A DNA stretch of 64,000 bases from Pleionea sp. CnH1-48 (GTDB taxonomy: Bacteria; Pseudomonadota; Gammaproteobacteria; Enterobacterales; Kangiellaceae). The stretch spans positions 1 through 64,000 of the forward strand of contig NZ_JAMXSB010000010.1 of NCBI RefSeq assembly GCF_024124665.1, read 5' to 3'. The position numbers and the translations under genes were made by a program. Positions 52,999 through 61,916 of this stretch are shown in pieces. A model generated the notes under the pieces. The model saw only the letters and a list, made by a program, of their open reading frames with translations, ran no database searches and was not told where the DNA came from. The stretch's first letter is position 1. Each line of letters opens with the position of its first letter.

Positions 52999-55900
52999 TT
53001 AAGAGCTTAATTCAAAGTTGGCCAGTCGTTCTAACGCTTGCTCAAAGTCGGCTTCGGGAATTGATAGTACAAATCGACAATAACCCGGCAAACCTGTCCA
53101 GGTGGCGTTATTAATCACGACACCCGTTTCATCGAACAAACGTCGTGCGATACGGTCCGTTGCTTCTGTCCATCGGTCTTGCTCCAGTGCATCAAGACTG
53201 ATTTTAGGCTTTGCTACCAAGAAGAGACCTGCTTTGGGCACTAGCACATCCCATCCTTGTTCGCTCAGTACTTTTGTCAGTCGCTCAGCCCGTGAAGACA
53301 GGGTTTGCCGTTGATGGGCCAGACATTTCATCAACTCGGGATCTTCTGTTAACTGTGCTTCAATGGTTTCTCGGATCGCATAACCCATTGTAAAGTGCGG
53401 TCGTCGATGAGTTTTGCGATCCAGTTGCTGCATCAGTTCACGATCATGAGACCAGGCGTATCCGAAGCGTAAACCACCTGCGGCATATTCTTTTGCGATG
53501 CCGCTCACCAAAATTAATCGGGCGTCGTCAGCATTGATCAGCGCTTCTACACCTTGTTTAATATTCCACTGTGCTGCAGCATCAAACTCTAAGCCAGAAA
53601 ATATCGTGTCGAGGATCAGAGTGCCACCCATGTCGGCCACTAAAGTCATTATCTCGTTGAGTTCTTCGTTGGTATACAAAGCGCCCGTAGGATTGACGAC
53701 CGGAGCGTTTAAAAATAACCAGGCGTTGGGGTGCTGTGTTAACGTAGAACGTAAAAGCTCTGGTGTGAGCTTAAAGTGATCCTGCTCCTGAGTTTCTATG
53801 GGGTAGTGTTTAAGCTGATAATAATCGGCAGCGGCAACAAAATATCCGTAAGAGCCAGTAGGGAACAGCAAGGTTTGCTGGCGTTCGTGACAAATAGACA
53901 GCAGGGTAGAGTACATGGGCGCAACACCCAGGTTAAACGCCATGTCGGCATACCATGACTGAGGGATTGCAAAACGCTGTTCCAGTTGACGTCGAATAGA
54001 CATTTCTGGAGATGTTTCGTCGGCTGGGAGTTGGTTCAACAAAAAGCTCTCTAACACCGACTGCTTTAAACATCTTGGTGCGGGGAGTTCATTTTCACCA
54101 TAATCCATGCGCAAGGTGTTACTGCCAAAAGGCAAATGGTTACCTGTGATTGCAGGATGTTGAAACGCCGTTTTTGCGTGCGATGTGGCATTTAATGTGG
54201 TTGCGTTTTTTGTGGCGGAGTTGTCGCCACTGTCTTGAATCAAACGCGTACGTTGAAAGAATAAAAGCTCTTCAAACAGATGGCCGTAGTACAGCTGATT
54301 GATCACCGGAGTTCGGCTATAAGATAATTCGGCAGAATCGGTTAAACATTGCTGAATATCAGGGTTAGCTGATACAACAATGTTCAGGGATAGATCTTGG
54401 TAAACCTTGTTATTGATCAACGCAATGGACAACAACAGATGTTGCGGTAAAGAGTTATTGGCTAACCAACGATAAATTGCATGACTCTGTGTTTGGCTCG
54501 ATAACTCCACATGGTTCGATAAATCAAGCACCAGCAGGCATTGATGCTGTTCCGTTACTTTGATGAGTTGTTCAATCAGATGGACCGAGTGAACCTCATG
54601 CTCTTGTATCTGAGTAATAAGGGCAGCGGGTTTAAGTTGCTCTATGAGCTGCAATTGCAACTCGATACTGGTAGGCACTTCCAGTAGGCGAGTATCGGCG
54701 GGCAAGTGACTATTGGTGATACGCGATTTACTTTCGCTGTCCATAAATACCAATGGCAGTTCACAACTATTTAACAGGTTGGTAATAAACTCTTTGCGTC
54801 CGGGCGTAATTAAAATGTTATCTTCATGAGCTTCTACATGATGGTAGTAACGCAAAAACTCTTTTATTTGTTGGCGAAAGTAAGTAATACCTTTGGTGCT
54901 TTCATAAGGAAAAGCATCAATTGATTGCAACCAAAGAGACAGATGCGCAATAAAAGAATAACGTTCTTCTGCCAGCTCGGGATTTTCTATGGTTAAGTCT
55001 ACGGCGCTTTTAAGTTTGTCATTACCGTAATTGAGTAAACTTTGGTAGAGTGTTTTTACCGCTTCTGGATAGTTGAGTTGAGCCTCATACACATCAACCG
55101 TATGAAAAATTTTGCCATCAGCCCGTGCATAATCTGCTGCGGTGGTTGCTGTAATAGGAGTACTGTCATCGGGATTAATATAAAACTCGAATTTATGACC
55201 GGTAGTTTCTTCGATGGCAACCAGAGCATCAATGTCGGTGTCGGCTGCTTGTTTTACATGGTTTTGCCAGATGCGACGGAGATTAAACCCGCGGCGTTTT
55301 ATCAGTCGTTCGAGGACTGCCTGACCGGGTCGCCCGCCAAGATTTAAAATCAACTTGCCTTGGGGTTTGACTAAACAAATCGATTGCTCAACGGCTTTAG
55401 CAATCAATCCTAATCCAAACTGATCTTCAATGTAGCCTTGAACGGCGCAATAATTAGATAACGACAGCAAATAGTCATCGTTGGCGGTTTCGGCTACCAG
55501 AGTTTCCATCACTTCAGGTTCTGGGTTCAATACCTGTGGAATACAACCAATAATATAATCAAAGTGATTTTTCTTACCATCGAAGTGAGACAAGAGATCC
55601 GATTGATAAAAAGACACGCAATCCAGAAGACCACGGTTATCATCAATGAGCAGGGCTTCGCCTTGTTCATTAAAGGCATTAACTAATAGATTTAATTGAG
55701 CGCAGGTGATGGCTTTGGGATTAATATCGACGCCGACAATCATTTGAGGGCGATAACGAAGAGCCAGTGCAATGGTGATCCAACCAATACCACAGCCGAG
55801 TTCGGTCATGGTTCGTTGGTAAAATTCGTTGTCGGGATAACGAACTAAGCCTTCGTAAAAAGTAAACGACCAATCTTCTGGTTCAAAGGTACTCGGAAAT

Positions 55901-56142
55901 TGAAATAACCACAGGGTGTGTTGTTTGTCGTGATGGTCGAGAATAACTTGAGGAAATAATCGGAAGCTATGTTGCTCTAAGGTGTAGTCACTGGCGTTCG
56001 TTTTTAGTTGCTGAACCAGATCCAGCGCTGCACTACGAGTGTTGTCGTTAGATAATTGTCGAATAAGCTCTTTAAATGCGTCGTAAGCGCTTGTGCTAGA
56101 CGCTTGGCAAAGATCAATAAAGTGTTCTTTGGTGAATTGCAT
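52999..56142 (-). CDS. Methionine S-methyltransferase, full-length plant-type
   Basis: A 1047-residue enzyme that should make S-methylmethionine from SAM and methionine. The N-terminal 330 residues are a SAM methyltransferase: the segment PEDWSFTFYEGLVRYPDN, motif I TELGCGIGWITIALA (about 115), VGVDINPKAITCAQLNLLVNA, IIGCIPQVLNPEPEVM and NYCAVQGYIEDQFGLGLIAKAVE match plant MMT closely. The C-terminal half (about 640-1045) is an aminotransferase I/II-like domain with NAPVVNPTGALYT and the PLP-Lys candidate in VSGIAKEYAAGGLRFGY. Plant MMT has this two-part layout and a similar length. The frame opens at 56148 (MFMQFTKEHF); 56142 is equally possible. A MITE-like element lies 43 bases upstream. 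Role here: methyl storage, osmolyte or DMSP-type metabolism, by inference. Confidence 0.9.
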   Translation of the reverse strand: MQFTKEHFIDLCQASSTSAYDAFKELIRQLSNDNTRSAALDLVQQLKTNASDYTLEQHSFRLFPQVILDHHDKQHTLWLFQFPSTFEPEDWSFTFYEGLVRYPDNEFYQRTMTELGCGIGWITIALALRYRPQMIVGVDINPKAITCAQLNLLVNAFNEQGEALLIDDNRGLLDCVSFYQSDLLSHFDGKKNHFDYIIGCIPQVLNPEPEVMETLVAETANDDYLLSLSNYCAVQGYIEDQFGLGLIAKAVEQSICLVKPQGKLILNLGGRPGQAVLERLIKRRGFNLRRIWQNHVKQAADTDIDALVAIEETTGHKFEFYINPDDSTPITATTAADYARADGKIFHTVDVYEAQLNYPEAVKTLYQSLLNYGNDKLKSAVDLTIENPELAEERYSFIAHLSLWLQSIDAFPYESTKGITYFRQQIKEFLRYYHHVEAHEDNILITPGRKEFITNLLNSCELPLVFMDSESKSRITNSHLPADTRLLEVPTSIELQLQLIEQLKPAALITQIQEHEVHSVHLIEQLIKVTEQHQCLLVLDLSNHVELSSQTQSHAIYRWLANNSLPQHLLLSIALINNKVYQDLSLNIVVSANPDIQQCLTDSAELSYSRTPVINQLYYGHLFEELLFFQRTRLIQDSGDNSATKNATTLNATSHAKTAFQHPAITGNHLPFGSNTLRMDYGENELPAPRCLKQSVLESFLLNQLPADETSPEMSIRRQLEQRFAIPQSWYADMAFNLGVAPMYSTLLSICHERQQTLLFPTGSYGYFVAAADYYQLKHYPIETQEQDHFKLTPELLRSTLTQHPNAWLFLNAPVVNPTGALYTNEELNEIMTLVADMGGTLILDTIFSGLEFDAAAQWNIKQGVEALINADDARLILVSGIAKEYAAGGLRFGYAWSHDRELMQQLDRKTHRRPHFTMGYAIRETIEAQLTEDPELMKCLAHQRQTLSSRAERLTKVLSEQGWDVLVPKAGLFLVAKPKISLDALEQDRWTEATDRIARRLFDETGVVINNATWTGLPGYCRFVLSIPEADFEQALERLANFELSS

Positions 56143-56184
56143 AAACAATGTGTTTCCGTGGGTTAACTCATTGTGATTGGAATA

Positions 56185-56245
56185 TATATCCGTCGCCTTT
56201 CAAGGTGCAGCGGTGTTGGCTGCACCTTGAAATACTTTGGGTATA
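56185..56245. mobile_element. MITE-like element, short form, upstream of methionine S-methyltransferase
   Basis: 61 bp: TATATCCGTCGCCTTTCAAG, GTGCAGCGGTGTTGGCTGCAC in the centre, CTTGAAATACTTTGGGTATA. The central GTGCAGC/GCTGCAC arms and the ends form one long hairpin with GGTGTTG-type loop, so transcribed copies fold back. It lies in the 5' region of the methyltransferase gene. Confidence 0.85.
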
Positions 56246-56327
56246 AAATCCTGGTGCAATCTATGTACTCATTTTAGTCGTTTCACAATGAGAGTTTTTA
56301 TAGGAGCAACTGTTCTTAAGTCAAAAC

Positions 56328-56358
56328 AAAAAAGACTCGCCAGGGCGAGTCTTTTTTT
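56328..56358 (-). terminator. Terminator of the M2 peptidase gene
   Basis: GACTCGC-cagg-GCGAGTC with A/T-runs on both sides (AAAAAA before, TTTTTTT after), 10 bases after the peptidase stop codon as read on the minus strand. Works in both directions. Confidence 0.9.
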
Positions 56359-56367
56359 GTGATTAAG

Positions 56368-58188
56368 CTACCAACCGCACTGACGATTTTTGTTTTGCTC
56401 GTCAAGCCAGGTTTTGAGTGGGGCAAAGTAATCGATAACAGCCGTCGCATCCATTTCTTTGCTGCCAGTCATTGCAGCCAAAGCTTCTTGCCATGGCTTG
56501 CTTTGACCCATTTCTAACATGGCAATAAGCTTTTTGCCCGCTTCTTTATTGTTGTAAATAGAGCAGCGATGCAGTGGGCCTTCATGGCCTGCAATTTTAC
56601 AAAGCTCGCGATGGAACTGGAACTGTAAAATGTGTGCAAGGAAGTAACGCGAATAAGGTGTGTTACCTGGGATATGGTACTTAGCACCGGGATCGAAGTG
56701 TTCTTCGGTACGCTCAACAGGAGGGTGAATACCCTGATAGTCTTTACGTAACTGCCACCAGCCAGCGTTGTAGTTTTCTGGCTTTAATTCTCCGCTAAAT
56801 ACTTTCCAGCGCCACTTATCAACCATCAGGCCAAATGGTAAGAAGGCTACCTTATCCATTGCCATACGCATTAAGAAAGGCAAGTCGCCAGACGCATCCG
56901 GCTCTTCGTCAATCAAGTGAATTTGTTTTAAGTACTTAGGCGTGATGGACAGAGCAACGGTATCACCAATGGCTTCATGGAATCCATCGTTGGCGCTACC
57001 ACGATAAAGCATGGGCTGCTTCAAGTTGTAAGCACGCTGATAAACGTTGTGTCCAATCTCATGGTGAATGGTATTAAACTCATCTCCAGTGATTTGGATA
57101 CACATTTTTATACGATAATCGTCGCTATCAAAGTCCCAGGCGCTGGCATGACAAACCACATCGCGATCACGTGGCTTATCAAACAAAGAGCGTGACCAGA
57201 AAGTATCGGGTAGTGGCTCGAAACCTAGTGAAGTGAAGAAACCTTCTGCTTCACGAACCATGCCTTTAGAAGTATAAGCTTTGGCTTTCAGGCGCTCTGT
57301 CACATCAACACTGCTGCCACCTTCAGGAGCAACCAGATCATAGATGTTACCCCATTGTTGTGCCCACATGTTACCTAACAAGTGCGCAGGAATGGTTCCT
57401 GAGTTTTTCGCTACTTCATCACCGTACTTCTCGTTTAGATTGGCACGAACGTGGCAGTGGAGGGCGTCGTACAATGGTTTAACTTGTCCCCATACGCGAT
57501 CCATTTCGGCGGCAAACGCATCGGGCTCCATATCGTAATTAGAACGCCACAAAGCACCGACGTCAGCAAAACCTAAATCTCTTGCGCCTTCGTTAGCAAT
57601 TTCTGCCAGGCGGGTATAAGGCGCTTTCATGGGTTTGGAAACTTCACGCCATTTGACCCACGCATCCAACATGGCATCAGGATCGTCAGAAGTTGCTAAG
57701 GTATCAGAAGCTGCCAGTAAGACATCACTGCCTTTACCGTACATACCGTTTAGTTTACTTTCGATCTGAGCCAATTCTGCGGCTTTTTCTGGCTGGTTAG
57801 CAGGAGCAGGTAAGGTTAATGCTAACTTAAGTAATTTCAGTTTGCGGGCGACGTCTGCAGGTAGTTCTAGGCCATCGAATTTTGATGCGCCATTGGCTAA
57901 CTCAATACCCAATAATTTGTAGTCTTCGTTAGCTTTGGCTTCGATGAATTGAGTGTCTTCAGTAATAAAGTTAGAAGCAACCCAGGCTGCTTTGGCAATG
58001 TATTCATAATTGTCTTCCAAACGCTTTTCTGCGTCTGCAACAAATGCTGCGGCGTCTTCTGCCGTTGGGCCTTTAGGGGCAACGGGTTTTTCGGCGACTT
58101 TTTGCTCTGGTTGTTGGCAGCCGATCAAAGCGCCTGCGACAGCACCAGCAATGAGCCAGCGGCTAACTGCATGTGTTGTTTTTTTCAT
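56368..58188 (-). CDS. M2 family (ACE-like) metallopeptidase lipoprotein
   Basis: A 606-residue zinc dipeptidyl carboxypeptidase of family M2, the family of angiotensin-converting enzyme. The signal ends in a lipobox, VAGALIGCQQP (Cys about 24), so it is a lipoprotein. Zinc motif HHEIGHNVYQ (His-Glu-X-X-His about 374-378) and third ligand in GFHEAIGDTVALS (Glu about 402); later YHIPGNTPYSRYFLAHILQFQFH, an M2 signature. Full length for the family. It probably takes part in peptide use in the periplasm. GGGTGAG lies upstream of the ATG. Confidence 0.94.
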   Translation of the reverse strand: MKKTTHAVSRWLIAGAVAGALIGCQQPEQKVAEKPVAPKGPTAEDAAAFVADAEKRLEDNYEYIAKAAWVASNFITEDTQFIEAKANEDYKLLGIELANGASKFDGLELPADVARKLKLLKLALTLPAPANQPEKAAELAQIESKLNGMYGKGSDVLLAASDTLATSDDPDAMLDAWVKWREVSKPMKAPYTRLAEIANEGARDLGFADVGALWRSNYDMEPDAFAAEMDRVWGQVKPLYDALHCHVRANLNEKYGDEVAKNSGTIPAHLLGNMWAQQWGNIYDLVAPEGGSSVDVTERLKAKAYTSKGMVREAEGFFTSLGFEPLPDTFWSRSLFDKPRDRDVVCHASAWDFDSDDYRIKMCIQITGDEFNTIHHEIGHNVYQRAYNLKQPMLYRGSANDGFHEAIGDTVALSITPKYLKQIHLIDEEPDASGDLPFLMRMAMDKVAFLPFGLMVDKWRWKVFSGELKPENYNAGWWQLRKDYQGIHPPVERTEEHFDPGAKYHIPGNTPYSRYFLAHILQFQFHRELCKIAGHEGPLHRCSIYNNKEAGKKLIAMLEMGQSKPWQEALAAMTGSKEMDATAVIDYFAPLKTWLDEQNKNRQCGW

Positions 58189-58437
58189 AACTCACCCACT
58201 GTGATTGTTTTTAGCTTCGCAAAGATTAACGGCATCAAGGTCATACATCAAGGCAGTATTATGGATTACTTACTTCATCGGACCTTATCTGATGGAGTTT
58301 TAACCAGAACCGATGGGTTTTTCTGGCAAACTTTTGGATTGGCTATTCTATGGCTAATGGAGAGGGGGACAAACGTTGCGTTACAGTAACTGGATGGTTA
58401 GCATAGGTGCTTATTCTATATCGAGTTGGATCCCTGT

Positions 58438-59466
58438 ATGACTTTGCCAGGACCTGTCATGTTGGACTTAAAGTCCACCGACATTAGTGCAGAAGAAAAA
58501 GAAAAGTTAACCCACCCAAGTTGTGGGGGTGTCATATTGTTTGCGCGCAATATCGCAAGCCCTAAACAGGTCAGTGAATTGAATCAATCGATCAGGAACT
58601 TGAATTCATCGCTGCTCATTGCTGTCGATCAGGAAGGCGGACGTGTACAACGCCTAAAAGATGGCTACTCTTTACTACCAGCGTTGCGTTTGCTGGAGCA
58701 GCAGGCTCAAGATCATGATCAAGCCTTGTTATGGGCTTATCATCATGGACGCCTGATGGCCTTAGAGGTAATTGCATCGGGTTTTGATATCAGTTTTGCC
58801 CCCGTTCTTGATTTGGCCAGTGAAGATAGCCGTGTGATTGGCGATCGTGCTTTTCATGAGAATGTCGAAGCAATTATTCCTTTGGCGCAGGCCTACATAC
58901 GCGGTATGGGGGAAGCGGGTATGAAGGCGACAGGTAAGCATTTTCCTGGGCATGGTACGGTACATGCGGATTCCCACGTAGAAATACCCGAGGATGATCG
59001 TCCTTTTGAGACCATTATGCGTCAGGATTTGAGGGTGTTTGCTGAATTGTCGCCACAACTGGCAGCGGTTATGCCTGCCCATGTGATTTATTCTCAGGTT
59101 GATTCTCAACCCGCTGGATTCTCACCCCATTGGATTCAAGAAATATTGCGCCGACGCTTATCCTTCGAAGGGGTGGTATTTAGTGATGATCTGTCGATGA
59201 AAGGTGCTGAGACCGCAGGCGATTATTGTCAGCGAGCGGAGAGTGCGTTAGAAGCCGGCTGCGATATGGTGTTGGTTTGTAATCAACCAGAAGAAGCCGA
59301 AAATGTTCTAGAATTTTGTGAGCAATACCCTTTTGCCGAAGACTCGGCAAAAAGAATTCAGTCAATGAAAGCCTCGGGTACTAAACTGGCTTTGAGTCAG
59401 CTCGCTGAATTATCACCCATGTGGCGCGAAAGTCATCAAATATTGGCTGCACAATTCGCACTCTAG
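58438..59466 (+). CDS. nagZ: Beta-N-acetylhexosaminidase NagZ
   Basis: A cytoplasmic family-GH3 enzyme that removes GlcNAc from recycled muropeptides. The 342-residue protein opens MTLPGPVMLDLKSTDISAEEKEKLTHPSCGGVILFARN, very like other NagZ, and keeps the active loop KATGKHFPGHGTVHADSHVE (His/Asp dyad) and the nucleophile in VVFSDDLSMKGAE (first Asp). It is complete. TTG 58426 would add four residues; ATG 58438 is preferred because it starts at the family's usual position. It stands alone, followed by a short MITE-like element. Confidence 0.95.
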   Translation: MTLPGPVMLDLKSTDISAEEKEKLTHPSCGGVILFARNIASPKQVSELNQSIRNLNSSLLIAVDQEGGRVQRLKDGYSLLPALRLLEQQAQDHDQALLWAYHHGRLMALEVIASGFDISFAPVLDLASEDSRVIGDRAFHENVEAIIPLAQAYIRGMGEAGMKATGKHFPGHGTVHADSHVEIPEDDRPFETIMRQDLRVFAELSPQLAAVMPAHVIYSQVDSQPAGFSPHWIQEILRRRLSFEGVVFSDDLSMKGAETAGDYCQRAESALEAGCDMVLVCNQPEEAENVLEFCEQYPFAEDSAKRIQSMKASGTKLALSQLAELSPMWRESHQILAAQFAL

Positions 59467-59486
59467 CAGAGCAATCAGTGGCAGCC

Positions 59487-59546
59487 TATACCCAAAGTAT
59501 TTCAAGGTGCAGTAGGCGGCCAGCACTTCGAAATATGACGGATATA
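59487..59546. mobile_element. MITE-like element, short form, reverse orientation
   Basis: 60 bp: TATACCCAAAGTATTTCAAG GTGCAGTAGGCGGCCAGCAC TTCGAAATATGACGGATATA. It is the reverse complement of the usual orientation (end AAAGTATTTCAAG first). Lies between nagZ and the MscS-type gene. Confidence 0.8.
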
Positions 59547-59595
59547 TTTAGGGTGAGATGCAGCAAAAGTTAAATAGAAAAATGTTTGGTTAAAC

Positions 59596-60750
59596 ATGTC
59601 GGTGCAGGAGAGTAAGGTGGAAGTAATTACTAAATGGTTGTACGACATTCAGGGTGAGTCAGCCTGGATGACTGAGATTTTTATTTTGGTTTTGCTGACG
59701 CTGATTTTAAGCTTTAGTTGGAGTATTTTTAGTCGCAAAGTGAGCGAAAAGTTTGACCGGACCAAAAACTTTTGGGATGACGCTCTGATCCTTGCCATGA
59801 TAAGGCCGGTTAACTGGGCCATCTGGGTGATCGGCGTGAGTTATGCCATTGAACTTTCTCAATCAAACTATCTACAAGAAATTATTACTTTTAGTTTGGC
59901 CGGAGAAGATGCTCAGGTCGAAATTCGTGATGTGATTTTAATCGGTTTGTTTGGCTGGTTTTTAAACCGCTTTATTCGCCAGGTCGAAAAAAACATGGTG
60001 GTCGATCAAAAAGGGCGAGAGCGCGACGATCGTATTGACGAAACCACTATTTATGCCATCAGCAAATTGTTGCGGGTATCAGTCACCATTACCGTCACTC
60101 TGGTGATTTTACAAACGGTAGGGATCAGCATCAGCGCTGTTCTGGCTTTTGGTGGCATTGGTGGTATTGCAGTGGGTTTTGCCGCAAAAGATTTGCTGGC
60201 AAACTTTTTTGGTGGATTAATTATTTATCTGGATCGGCCTTTTGCTGTCGGCGACTGGGTCCGCAGCCCCGACCGAAACATCGAAGGAACGGTGGAGTAT
60301 ATAGGATGGCGTCAAACTCGTATTCGCACGTTTGATAAGCGACCTTTGTATGTTCCTAATGCTGTATTTAACAGCGTGGCTTTAGAAAATCCATCCCGCA
60401 TGTCTCATCGACGTATTTACGAAACCATTGGTATTCGCTATCAGGATATTGGGCAGATGTCTGATATTGTGCAGGCGGTTAAAGCCATGTTGTCGGAACA
60501 TCCAGAAATAGCGATTGACCAAACTATGATCGTTAACTTTAATAGTTTTGCGCCGTCTTCTGTCGACTTTTTTGTTTATACCTTTACCAAAACCACTAAC
60601 TGGATCCGCTTTCACGAAATTAAACAGGACGTGTTATTAAAGATTGCGGATATTATTACGCAGCATGGCGCAGAAATGGCGTTTCCTACTTCAACGGTGC
60701 ACTTGCAGATGGAGCCAGAACAATTGGCTCAATTGGGATCTGAATCGTAG
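59596..60750 (+). CDS. MscS-family mechanosensitive channel
   Basis: A 384-residue channel that opens on membrane tension to release solutes. Three to four N-terminal helices (about 20-180) are followed by the pore helix with the Gly/Ala pattern AVLAFGGIGGIAVGFAAKDLLANFFGGLIIYLDRPF (about 175-215) and the beta domain GDWVRSPDRNIEGTVEYIGWRQTRIRTFDKRPLYVPNAVF, both MscS signatures. The C-terminal vestibule ends about 375. It is larger than Escherichia coli MscS, matching the YnaI/YbdG-like group. Start MSVQESKVE with CATGTCGGTG, weak ribosome site. Confidence 0.92.
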   Translation: MSVQESKVEVITKWLYDIQGESAWMTEIFILVLLTLILSFSWSIFSRKVSEKFDRTKNFWDDALILAMIRPVNWAIWVIGVSYAIELSQSNYLQEIITFSLAGEDAQVEIRDVILIGLFGWFLNRFIRQVEKNMVVDQKGRERDDRIDETTIYAISKLLRVSVTITVTLVILQTVGISISAVLAFGGIGGIAVGFAAKDLLANFFGGLIIYLDRPFAVGDWVRSPDRNIEGTVEYIGWRQTRIRTFDKRPLYVPNAVFNSVALENPSRMSHRRIYETIGIRYQDIGQMSDIVQAVKAMLSEHPEIAIDQTMIVNFNSFAPSSVDFFVYTFTKTTNWIRFHEIKQDVLLKIADIITQHGAEMAFPTSTVHLQMEPEQLAQLGSES

Positions 60751-60756
60751 AGAAGG

Positions 60757-60784
60757 GCATAGATAGCACTAGTGCTATCTATGC
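60757..60784. terminator. Perfect 28-bp palindrome between convergent genes
   Basis: GCATAGATAGCACT and its exact reverse complement AGTGCTATCTATGC touch without loop. Placed between the convergent MscS and DUF-type genes, it can end transcripts from both sides as a cruciform/hairpin; no T-run. Confidence 0.6.
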
Positions 60785-60805
60785 TTGTAACTTTGGGTAG
60801 ACGGT

Positions 60806-61078
60806 TTAGGCTTTGTGAGTGACAGAGTGAATGACTTTGTCGAACTCAAAATACACCGTAAAGTCCTGATAAACCCAACGTGTAATCGGTGGCTCACCGA
60901 CTGGCTGAAGAATTTGAGCTGGCTCACCATATTGAGAGCGTACCGAATCCATCGAGATGCCATGGCGCGGCGTGGACTGTTGTTGCCCTTGAGAACCGAC
61001 TGGAACCGGCTCAGACTCTTCTGCGATGGCTAGCATTGGACCAGCTGCGATGACAGCCGCAATAATCCAGTTTTTCAT
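60806..61078 (-). CDS. Small periplasmic protein (SmpA-like hypothetical)
   Basis: A 90-residue protein with a signal peptide (MKNWIIAAVIAAGPMLAIAEE) and a mature domain MDSVRSQYGEPAQILQPVGEPPITRWVYQDFTVYFEFDKVIHSVTHKA. The 'V...YGEP...P(I/V)TRW.Y..F.VYFE.D.V.H' pattern is common in gammaproteobacterial hypothetical proteins and resembles the short SmpA/OmlA (BamE) beta-lactamase-inhibitor-like fold. Its ATG overlaps the stop of the PilZ gene (ATGA), so it is translated with it. Confidence 0.8.
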   Translation of the reverse strand: MKNWIIAAVIAAGPMLAIAEESEPVPVGSQGQQQSTPRHGISMDSVRSQYGEPAQILQPVGEPPITRWVYQDFTVYFEFDKVIHSVTHKA

Positions 61079-61662
61079 AGTGGGATCCTCTCTGGTTTTT
61101 CTCCAAGCCTTTGGGCTCGTAGCTGCCTGGATTGCAGGCGGGTAATATGTTTTATCAATTCATCTTGATCATGATGATCGATATCTCGAAACTCGGTGGC
61201 GATAAGAAAACTGCCATTGTCTGATTGGCAACTCACTACTTCTGCCAGCGAGCTGAAACTAAAACACTCTGGAAACAAAACAATTTTGAGTCCCAGATGA
61301 GATTTTTCAGCTAATGCCTCGGGGTGGCGAAAACGTATGCCACCGCCGCTTATATTCACTTTCGTGGTTTTGAGGCTCTGCCCATGGTGTTTCACAATAT
61401 ATCGGGCTATCAGCTCAATCTTTTCGTTTTGCATTTTTAAATAATGACCAACCGAGCGATTTTTCTCAAAGATACTGCTTAAAGTTTGCGCGTTTTCACT
61501 ATCGAGTTGGCGCAGTTCTCGCAGCATTTGGAACTCGGGTGGCATCTGGTCGTCAAAGCTCTGTCGCTTAGGTTGACCCGCCGCTGCATCGACCGGGAAA
61601 ATCTGTAGAGATATTTCGTCGTCGATGCGATAAAAATCGCGGCGTTCTTGCTCTTGGGCCAT
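61075..61662 (-). CDS. PilZ domain c-di-GMP-binding protein
   Basis: A 195-residue cytoplasmic protein. MAQEQERRDFYRIDDEISLQIF contains the c-di-GMP arginine motif RDFYR (RxxxR), and VNISGGGIRF the NxSxxG motif; an extended helical segment (about 45-90: EFQMLRELRQLDSENAQTLSSIFEKNRSVG) lies between them, as in PilZ variants of Pseudomonas and relatives. It would bind c-di-GMP and relay it to motility or surface behaviour. The frame opens at 61713; the start MAQEQERR at 61662 is favoured by the family. Translationally coupled to the small periplasmic gene. Confidence 0.9.
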   Translation of the reverse strand: MAQEQERRDFYRIDDEISLQIFPVDAAAGQPKRQSFDDQMPPEFQMLRELRQLDSENAQTLSSIFEKNRSVGHYLKMQNEKIELIARYIVKHHGQSLKTTKVNISGGGIRFRHPEALAEKSHLGLKIVLFPECFSFSSLAEVVSCQSDNGSFLIATEFRDIDHHDQDELIKHITRLQSRQLRAQRLGEKPERIPL

Positions 61663-61916
61663 GGTGGTTTCTCGCAAATAATCTTTGCACTCCACGCAGG
61701 CTGTCGTTAGCATAGAGCGCCATTGGCATAGTTAACTATACCTCTTCACTCAGTTTGAGTGCGAGGAAAATCGCGTCAGACCTTATTCGCCAAGGGCTTT
61801 ACAAGGCTTTGACGATCATAATGGGAAATCTTATCGCGTATTTGCTGTTCTGTTAATATAATAGCTTAAAAATCTGTGATAACTTACTCAAAATTAGAGA
61901 GTTTTGTAAATATATT

